From Asparagopsis taxiformis (taxonomy: Eukaryota > Rhodophyta > Florideophyceae > Bonnemaisoniales > Bonnemaisoniaceae): a stretch of DNA of 18,791 bases. Every line of letters begins with the position of its first letter. The first letter of the stretch is position 1. The position numbers were made by a program, and so were the translations under genes. The stretch spans positions 1-18,791 of the forward strand of contig JALQPE010000051.1 in NCBI GenBank assembly GCA_030407315.1. Direction: 5' to 3'. The notes beneath the pieces were generated by a model, which saw only the letters and a list, made by a program, of their open reading frames with translations, was not told where the DNA came from and did no database searches. Positions 8,405-14,911 of this stretch are shown piece by piece.

Positions 8405-8649
8405 GTGCTGCCCAGGGCAGCACGAAATACTGTCTACAAGTGCTGCCCAGGACAGTGAAAATTACTGTCTACAGGTGCTGCCCAGGGCAGCACAAAGTAC
8501 TGTCTACAGGTACTGCCCAGGGCAGCACAAATTACTGTATACAAGTGCTGCCCAGGACAGTGAAAATTACTGTCTACAAGTGCTGCCCAGGGCAGCACAA
8601 AATACCGTCTACAGGTACTGCCCAGGGCAGTGAAAATTGCTGTCTCTAG
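8405..8649 (-). repeat. Subterminal array, seven 35-bp tandem units (left arm)
   Basis: Units start at 8405, 8440, 8475, 8510, 8545, 8580 and 8615. A full unit opens with the palindrome GTGCTGCCCAGGGCAGCAC and continues with an ACTGTCTACAR spacer. Some units replace the second half-site by GGACAGTG, so two dyad types are mixed. In CACTA elements such subterminal repeats bind the element-encoded DNA-binding protein. The same array with the same 35-bp period is in the right arm. Confidence 0.85.
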
Positions 8650-9059
8650 GTGCTGCCTGCAGCAGGGCCACGCACTGTCCGCTCATCCTATCTGAGACAG
8701 TGCACCTTGTTGGTTCCATCTGTTGTCCCAGGAAGTGTATTTCACTATCCGGCCATGTTGCCTTGGCCAATACAAAACACTTTCCGCCAACACTGCCCAG
8801 TACAGTAAATTACATCATATCTAACTATTGAATAAATCATTAAATTTTACTGTCTCCATTCACTGCCTCAGACAGTACGGTGAGACAGTGTTTTTACCGT
8901 CTGCAGACAGTGTTCCGTACTGTCTGCCAGACAGTGCAAATCACTGTCTCCAAGTGTGGCATTAATTTTCATTTGCCGCATAGTGATTTTTACTGTCTCA
9001 GACAGTAAAAATCACTGTCTCACCGTACTGTCTGAGGCCCCCTTTTGAACACCGTAGTG
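8650..9059 (-). repeat. Left CACTA terminus with GACAGT dyads
   Basis: Dense ACTGTC/GACAGT dyads fill 8842-9037, including a perfect inverted pair with 17-bp arms (8982-8998 and 9000-9016) around one central base. The terminus itself reads, from the core side, GCACTACGGTGTT (9060-9048). An equivalent block with the same order is at 12544-12760. These are the expected transposase recognition sequences. Confidence 0.82.
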
Positions 9060-9060
9060 C

Positions 9061-10644
9061 ACGTTGGCCAAAGATCGTCTAGACGCCCGCGCGGTTGTCG
9101 ACTATATGCGTTCCGCCGAGGATACGTGGGGGCGTGAAGCCAGGCGTCGCTTTGCCATCGGGCCGCCGGGATCGGAACGTTACCAGATCCCGGCGTCGAT
9201 ACGCTGCGACCGCTCGTGGTTGCGTGACGTCAACGACGCGATCTACGTGGATCGTATGGACGCGTTCCTGTGGAAGGGAACGCCCGAGGAACCGCCGTTC
9301 ATCTCGGTGGCGTCCGTATTCGTGTGTCCGCGGACACTTTCCGAGAGGCAACGAGCCGAATGCAAGACTGCCCTTTCGTTGAGCGTCATCTCCAAGAGCG
9401 TGGTGTCGTACGACGACCATTTCGCGCTCCGTCACGTGAACGCGGACGATTACCGCGGGTCGCACGCGTCGGCTCTGTGGGTCGTCCCGAGCGAGCTCTA
9501 CTTCCCGCCGTTGCCGGAAGTGGTAGAGGAGTTCCCGTACCCCCGTGGGTCGTCCACGTTGCTACCACGCGTGGTGCACTATTTTACCGATGCCGTGAAG
9601 GACGCGCCTGCCCCCGTGAAGGAACGTTTCCTCATGGCCGTGGACATCGAACATGCAGCGATGCTCGCATGCTCGCTGTTCGTGGAACGTCATGTGTTCG
9701 GGCGCGCGTGCCTGCTGCCAGAGTCCACGTTGGACTTCCTGGCCGACTACGAGATGCTTCGTGCAATCCCGGTGGATGGCTCTGACACGTTCGTCTCCGT
9801 CACCAGCGCGTTGGCTGAGGCTCGCGGCGCCCTTGCGTTGGGGCCGGAGTATCGGGTTATACGCCCCGACTACGCAAGCGGCGATAATCAGGAGTTCGTA
9901 TCCGTGCGCAGCGATGGGGCTTACGTGCCGCGGGTCGCTTCCCGTTCCGAACGCCGTCGTGGCAATCGTACTGGTTATTTTGGGGGTCTCGGGGGCAACG
10001 ACCGACCTCGCGGGTCGAGTTCTGGCCGTCGTGGCCATCAAAACGAAGCGCCGCCTGCGCCGGATCCTCGAGGGATCGTGCCACGCGAGGCTACTGGAGG
10101 GGGCAACGTTGCCCGCGTCGGTCGTCCGGATGTGGCCACGCCGGTCGAGCGCGCGCCACGGTTCGTGAGCCTGGACGACCGCGTCTCCAATCAGGATGCC
10201 CGTCGGCTTCTCGGTACGTCGATGGCCGCTCCGCCTCGTGCGGACGGCTGGGTTATTCGTTCCCTCATCTCGTCCGTGGCTCGCGCAGCCGAAGAGTTCA
10301 GGGCCCAGACGTTGGACCTGACCGCCCGTTTGGCGACGGAACGCGCGATTTCCGAGCGTCTCGCCGCGGCGACTCGTGGTTACGCGCCGCCCGTTGGCGT
10401 GCGCAACGAACCCTACGGTTATGCGAGTGGCGGCGGCTACGGAAACCCCGTTGGGTATGGTCACGCAGCGGCGTACCTGCCACGCGACCCCGCTTCGGCG
10501 CGCCCTTCGGATACGCGCAGTCACGGGACTGCGGACCCTTACGCTAGGGACCCCGCGTCGCGAGCGAGCCCCCGTGGTCACGCAGACCGTCGATCCGTAC
10601 GCGCCGGGCTTCGTTCAACCCAGTCGCAGCCGCAGCCACGATAG
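9061..10644 (+). CDS. 5'-truncated GC-rich ORF, unknown protein with RG-rich and Gly/Tyr-rich tail
   Basis: An open frame of about 526 codons in strongly GC-rich codon usage, ending in TAG at 10642-10644. No ATG begins it: the frame is open back to a TAG that is part of the CACTA terminus (9055-9057), so the natural 5' end was cut off by the transposon junction. The first 270 or so residues look like a folded acidic-to-neutral domain without a motif I recognise. Residues around 293-335 are RG/RRG-rich, and the C-terminal third is low complexity (GYASGGGYGNPVGYGH). The layout (globular domain plus basic disordered tail) resembles a nucleic-acid-binding or Gag-like protein, but I cannot assign a family. 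Unrelated to the CACTA genes on either side. Confidence 0.55.
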   Translation, partial: TLAKDRLDARAVVDYMRSAEDTWGREARRRFAIGPPGSERYQIPASIRCDRSWLRDVNDAIYVDRMDAFLWKGTPEEPPFISVASVFVCPRTLSERQRAECKTALSLSVISKSVVSYDDHFALRHVNADDYRGSHASALWVVPSELYFPPLPEVVEEFPYPRGSSTLLPRVVHYFTDAVKDAPAPVKERFLMAVDIEHAAMLACSLFVERHVFGRACLLPESTLDFLADYEMLRAIPVDGSDTFVSVTSALAEARGALALGPEYRVIRPDYASGDNQEFVSVRSDGAYVPRVASRSERRRGNRTGYFGGLGGNDRPRGSSSGRRGHQNEAPPAPDPRGIVPREATGGGNVARVGRPDVATPVERAPRFVSLDDRVSNQDARRLLGTSMAAPPRADGWVIRSLISSVARAAEEFRAQTLDLTARLATERAISERLAAATRGYAPPVGVRNEPYGYASGGGYGNPVGYGHAAAYLPRDPASARPSDTRSHGTADPYARDPASRASPRGHADRRSVRAGLRSTQSQPQPR

Positions 10645-10837
10645 CCGCGGCGAAGGCCCTGGTCCGTATGACCCTGCAGGCAAGAGTTCGCGTCGCTACT
10701 AGGTCGTTCCTAGATTAGTACGTAGGCCTCGTAGGCTTTTAGCATCATGCTGCTTCGTAAACTTTCGTTTTGTTTCTTTGCGTAATCGCATGGCTCCGTT
10801 GAGCTTCGTAATACGTATTTGGCAGGTCGTCTGCAGC

Positions 10838-10884
10838 GGGGGAGGGTTAAGCGTTAAGCCCCTCCCCACAATTTTTTGTTGTGG
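10838..10884 (+). terminator. Two adjacent hairpins with T6 after the GC-rich ORF (terminator-like)
   Basis: The first hairpin pairs GGGGAGGG (10839-10846) with CCCTCCCC, adding TTAA/TTAA inside with a two-base bulge. The second pairs CCACAA (10866-10871) with TTGTGG (10879-10884) across a T-rich loop. They lie about 190 bp past the ORF stop. It looks like a bacterial intrinsic terminator but stands in eukaryotic DNA, so it may simply be structured 3' RNA. Confidence 0.35.
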
Positions 10885-11220
10885 CGTCTACCCCGTTGGG
10901 TGTCGTATGGCTTACGTAGCCCGTGCTTCGAGTTCGCGGCGGCGCGTGCCCGTTGGCAGGTTCGTGCAATTCGTAATTAATCGGCGAAGCGGCGGCGCGT
11001 AGCGGCGGCTTTTCACTGCGAGTGGTACGTTAACCTCGATCGTAGAGCCCGTTGGCGTGCGTATCATTTAGTAACTAACTCGGAAATCGTTTCCGCCGTC
11101 GTTTCTCGTGCGGATAACCCGTCGGGAGTCGAACTCCGTTGAGAGTACGAGCTCCTTGGCGCGTAGCTCGTCGGTGCCAATTTTAATTTGCTCCGTTGAG
11201 CTGGACGAAAAAATTCGTCG

Positions 11221-11258
11221 AACGTCAGACCGGCTCGCGCGTGAGTCGGTTTGACGTT
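11221..11258 (+). repeat. 38-nt hairpin, 16 bp including two G-U pairs
   Basis: AACGTCA (11221-11227) pairs with TGACGTT (11252-11258); ACCG pairs with CGGT and CTC with GAG further in, leaving a GCGCGT loop. The only non-Watson-Crick positions are two G-T oppositions, which pair as G-U in RNA of the plus strand. It is the longest fold in the core region. Confidence 0.65.
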
Positions 11259-12375
11259 CTACGCCGTGGCGTGTACGCAGCGATTCGTCGCGGTGCGTTG
11301 CGGTTCCGTTGACAACGTCGTTGCCGGCGGGCTTGGCTTTTCGTATAGCCGTTAACATCGTTAGCGCCGTCGCGCTCCTCGTTTCCGCGGCTTCACGTTA
11401 GCCGGTGGCGCAATCGTTGCGCTGGTTCGCTTCGCGCGGCGGCGTCGGTTCGCCGCGGCGTCCGTGGAGCGTTTCGTTAGCTCGTCCGTTTCGTGGTGCG
11501 ACGTGCACCTGAGCATACGTAATGCTCGCCCTCTACGCCGTTGCGTAATTTCGTTTATTCGCCTTGCGAACCCGACGGGGACGCGATTGACGAAGTCGTT
11601 TCGCATGCCCGCGGGCGTTTGAGGATGCTACGTGAGCCAACCTTTCGTCGGCTCGTTGCCTTCAGCTGTGCCGTTTACGTTGGCTACCAGCTTGTACGCC
11701 GTTGCGTATTTCGTGGGTTCGACCCGTTGGGCCACGTCGTTATCGTTGCCGACGTTCGCGTACGCGCTCGTATCCTGGCCGACGTGGCCGGTGGCGCGTG
11801 CGCCTTCGAATTCGAACGGAGTCTAAGCTTCGTTAGCTTACTCGTTTTGCGATGCGGACGTGCGCGTTATAATCTACGTGACCGTACGTGGTCAACCCCT
11901 TTTGGGTTCGTTCATGCGTTTCGACTAGCCCGCGGGCTTGTCGTTTTCGCGTGCTGATCGTTATGCCCGCGTGGCAGGACTCCGTTGTGTCGTTTCGTGG
12001 TTGCCGTACATGGCTACCGTGTTCGGCGTCGTGCCTTGAGGTGGCGATAGCGGTTCGCCGTCCGTTGTTGCAGCCTCGTTGGCTCGTTCGTTTCGCACGT
12101 TTTTCGCGCGCGTTTCGTGCGCTGAGACCCGTTGGTCTCGTTTGTCAGCTAACGTATAGCTTCGTTCCGCTTCGTGCGTGGGTTTTCGCGATGAGGCCGT
12201 TGCCATCTTCGTTGGGGACGCGTCCGTCCTACGTTGTTTCTCCGCCTTCCGGCGTTACGTTGCCGTTAGCTCGCGAGCTGTTGGCGTTGACCTCGTTGGT
12301 CGATGCGACTCGTTGTCAGCGGTTGTCCACGGGGACGTACGATGGCTCACACGACATGCAAAAATTACGAAATTT

Positions 12376-12489
12376 TCGGGGCACGCGTGCCCCGAGATTT
12401 GGCCAGATTAGCGCACTGTAATCGGCCCGGATTTTCGTACCGTGCGTCCATGGCCCGCTGGCCCTATCGTCATTTTTCGCGCGAAAAAT
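12376..12489. repeat. Two long perfect palindromes near the core's right end
   Basis: TCGGGGCACGCGTGCCCCGA (12376-12395, 20 bp) and ATTTTTCGCGCGAAAAAT (12472-12489, 18 bp) are exact palindromes. The first is bracketed by AAAT/ATTT. A direct repeat AGTGATGTC follows at about 12493 and 12515. Confidence 0.8.
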
Positions 12490-12543
12490 TTGAAGTGATG
12501 TCCGTCCGTGGCCAGTGATGTCGTCATCCTTGCCTGTGGGACG

Positions 12544-12900
12544 CACTACGGTGTTGAAAAGGGGGCCTCAGACAGTACTGCGAGACAGTGATTTTTACTG
12601 TCTGAGACAGTAAAAATCACTATGCGGCAAATGAAAATTAATGCCACACTTGGAGACAGTGATTTGCACTGTCTGGCAGACAGTACGGAACACTGTCTGC
12701 AGACAGTAAAAAACACTGTCTCACAGTACTGTCTGAGGCAGTGAATGGAGACAGTAAAAATTAATGATTTATTCAATAGTTGGATATGATGCAATTTACT
12801 GTACTGGGCAGTGTTGGCGGATAGTATTTTGTATTGGCTAAGGCAACATGGCCGGATAGTGAAATACGCTGCCTGGGACAATAGATGGAACCAACACGGT
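12544..12900 (+). repeat. Right CACTA terminus with GACAGT dyads
   Basis: Terminal CACTA followed by repeated GACAGT/ACTGTC dyads. One exact inverted pair has 17-bp arms (12587-12603 and 12605-12621) around a single base. Order and spacing mirror 8650-9059. Taken as transposase or accessory-protein binding DNA, by analogy with En/Spm. Confidence 0.82.
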
Positions 12901-13135
12901 GCACTGTCCTGGGCAGTACCTGGAGACAGTGATTTTCACTGTCCTGGGCAGTACCTGGAGACAGTGATTTTCACTGTCCTGAGCAGTACCTGTAGACAGT
13001 ACTTTGTGCTGCCCTGGGCAGTACCTGTAGACAGTATTTCGTGCTGCCCTGGGCAGCACCTGTAGACAGTACTTTGTGCTGCCCTGGGCAGCACCTGGAG
13101 ACAGTATTTCGTGCTGCCCTGGGCAGCACCTGGAG
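12901..13135 (+). repeat. Subterminal array, seven 35-bp tandem units (right arm)
   Basis: Half-site pairs recur every 35 bp from 12901 to 13111 (about 12901, 12936, 12971, 13006, 13041, 13076, 13111). The three units nearest the element interior have the full GTGCTGCCC/GGGCAGCAC palindrome. The three nearest the terminus are CACTGTCC/GGGCAGTAC (GAGCAGTAC in one), and the unit at 13006 is intermediate. Confidence 0.85.
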
Positions 13136-13410
13136 AGAGTAAAAGTAGTGTCCTGATATACTAAAATTCGGTGTCTGGGAGTGGTGGATGAGATGGAGCG
13201 TCACGCTGTCGTGGGCATCTTTCTGGGGTAGAGGAAGGCAGTTCTAGCGCTATGAGGATGGGGCATGGACGGTATTCATATGGGAATGGACAGAATAGTA
13301 CGGCTAGGAATTTTTATTTCGTAGTGACTATGAGCTAGCGAGAGGTATACGCGGTAGGATAGGTAGCAATCTAAGAGGGTGCGATATGGGAAGCTTCACT
13401 CTGGATTTGT
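13136..13410. other. Non-coding CACTA sequence, right arm
   Basis: Mirrors 8125-8404 of the left arm with scattered substitutions. No gene or RNA structure is seen. Confidence 0.4.
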
Positions 13411-14170
13411 TTATTTGCGCCGGCTACATTGAGAATAAACAATCCCTATGTTAAAAATGATACTACAACTAACACTATTCCGACGAGTAAAACTAAGACT
13501 ACTAGAAAAGTCTACAAATCTATCAACTGATTGAACTGCCTGAATGTGCTAGGAAAGGAAGAGAAGAAGAGAAAAATTATGCAGGGAAAGGAAACAAGTT
13601 AGTGACGTTGAATTGGAGAGGGAAATTGATGGTGATTAGGGGACTAACGTACCTTAACAAATACCATTGCATCCCAAATTGAGATATGTACTCACAGGCA
13701 GAAAAGAAAAGTAGTGGAGAAGTGGTAAGAGAGAAAGATAAATTAAAGTAGAAGTGGAACACTCACCGACTGGAAACCTGAGAAAGAGAAAACAAATAGA
13801 AAACTGGGTTAGTGGCGTGAGTTGTGGAAACGTACCATCATGGTTCATATCCGTCGGAGCCAAAGCAACAAATTTTGCTTTGGAAGCAGTATTGATGATC
13901 TATACTGCTTCCAGAGCTAAAGTTGTTGCATTATCTCCGACGGATATGAAGATGGAAACAGGGATTTCCAGAATCTGTCGTTTAAGTAGCACTCTGCGGG
14001 CGGAAATGACGTGTAGGAGAACAATAGAAGGATGAATTTGAAACGGAGCGGTGCGATGGGAGGCCCAGAAAAACGATACCTAGGGTGCGAATTATGCTTT
14101 GAAGCACATGACCTGGCAGAACAGGCGCAAAATTATTGTATCTTCTACCGCCTTCTCGAGTCTATAATGA
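13411..14170 (-). other. Second CACTA-borne transcription unit with micro-exons (right copy)
   Basis: The same exon-intron pattern as in the left arm, on the opposite strand. Exon 0 ends in ATG (13838-13836). The 11-nt exon 1 is 13777-13767, identical to the left. The 38-nt exon 2 is 13690-13653, with one difference. Exon 3 starts at 13548. Introns of 58, 76 and 104 nt keep GTACGT, GTGAGT/GTGAGTG and GTACGT donors and their acceptors, although their lengths and sequences differ from the left copy. The frame from the exon 2 ATG stays open for about 50 codons to TAA at 13413-13411, again inside AATAAA. The left copy's upstream ATG and TATA-like box are altered here, so this copy may be silent. 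Confidence 0.5.
13844..13950 (-). repeat. Long imperfect hairpin, pre-miRNA-like, in exon 0 of the second gene (right arm)
   Basis: TTCATATCCGTCGGAG (13844-13859) pairs exactly with its complement at 13935-13950. The stem continues with isolated mismatches through GCAACAA and TGGAAGCAGTA to a loop of about 9 nt near 13893-13901. The total stem is about 45-50 bp. Similar size and single-mismatch pattern to a microRNA precursor or a small MITE. Confidence 0.75.
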
Positions 14171-14911
14171 CGTCATCACTACAGAAATATAGGATAAACA
14201 CTAGCATATGGGGCCTAAAGAAAAGGGTGAGGCGAGGAGTAGGAAAAATGGCGCACTTTCCTGGACGAGGAGTCCGCGCTTCCAGTGATGATTTGGACGG
14301 TATATATCGATGACGTCCTTGCATGCTCTGAGCACACTTGGAAGGCAGTCAAAGCGGGCCACGTGGATGTGGGCGGCTAGGAAACAGCAGTGTGGGAGAA
14401 ATTTTATAATTTTCATGTTGCAAGCGAGCAGTGAATCTGCATTGCAATATATAAATTTATGCTAATTTAAGATATCACACCGAGTACGATTAAACGAGAG
14501 ATTGTGTTTTCAACTTGTAAATAGGGCCGAAAATGTGGTAGAGTATACGAGTAGGAAGTACGTGTATGAGAAAATCAGATTCAGTATTAGTGCCTAGAGC
14601 ATCAACGCGAAATAAACGGCCGTTTTCTGGAAATGGATACATCTTGGCTGGGTTTGTGGCTAGGGGATGCGATACAAGATAGCAAAACGATGTTGAGTCC
14701 GGATGAAATAGCAATCAATGTGCATAAAGCAATGAGCATAGGGCAAAGCATTGTGGTGAACCAGTTCATTGGATCGAATGAAAGCCTGGAAAGGTTTCGT
14801 AACGGTTAAAAGTAGTAGTACTGTATTGAGATAGTAGTCATGTCGTAGAAGTTTAGAGTTGTATTCTATGCAACAAAACTGAGCGAAGAAGAAAAGAACA
14901 AAAACATCAAG
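14171..14911. promoter_or_regulatory. Intergenic region between divergent CACTA genes, right arm
   Basis: No supported gene. It contains a TGACGTCA palindrome at 14168-14175 and a degenerate one near 14308 (TGACGTCC), matching the left arm's pair. Bases of about 14595-14745 are not homologous to the left arm. It precedes the transposase ATG at 14912, for which no clear TATA box was found. Confidence 0.5.

Larger units (their letters stand above)
5162..9059 (-). mobile_element. Left CACTA-type DNA transposon copy, truncated at its transposase side
   Basis: Reverse-oriented copy of the element at 12544 onward. It begins (minus strand) with CACTACGGTGTT at 9059, followed by GACAGT-rich subterminal repeats, a tandem array, a divergent micro-exon gene, then the first part of a transposase. 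Homology with the right arm stops sharply at 5162 (right-arm 16216), so about 570 transposase codons and the other terminus are missing. The CACTA terminus, subterminal repeats and transposase identify the CACTA (En/Spm-like) superfamily. The copy cannot be autonomous. Confidence 0.85.
10645..12542. repeat. Core non-coding region: dense array of mini-hairpins with CGTT-type loops
   Basis: No ATG-started gene is convincing. Throughout, short stems of unrelated sequence flank a constant loop. CGTT loops with C-G closing pair occur at 10793-10804, 10890-10901, 10947-10958, 11190-11201, 11534-11547, 11695-11708 and 12124-12139 (stem GAGACC/GGTCTC). TCGTT loops occur at 10699-10713, 11824-11840, 12072-12084 and 12289-12301. 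ACGTA loops occur at 11511-11527 and 12147-12161. TCG loops with 6-bp stems occur at 11081-11095 and 11408-11422. Two more CGTT hairpins lie inside the ORF end (10388-10399, 10445-10456). The function is not known to me. Confidence 0.7.

Noticed and set aside
8405..8649. CRISPR-like array of 35-bp repeats
   Set aside because: Units abut directly with no unique spacers, and there are no cas genes. It is a tandem subterminal repeat of a eukaryotic transposon.
9055..9063. Target-site duplication ACG shared by both core junctions
   Set aside because: ACG occurs at 9061-9063 and 12541-12543, but it is offset by one base relative to the two CACTA ends, and a 3-bp match is likely by chance.
9562..10581. 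Minus-strand 339-codon open frame in the core
   Set aside because: It lies entirely opposite the 526-codon plus-strand frame in GC-rich DNA, where antisense stops are rare. It is Arg-rich and looks like a shadow.
11541..12421. Plus-strand frames of 138 and 177 codons in the hairpin region
   Set aside because: The 138-codon frame begins at TTG and the 177-codon frame overlaps it in another frame. Their sequence is dictated by the CGTT-rich repeats, and no motif is recognisable. More likely non-coding.
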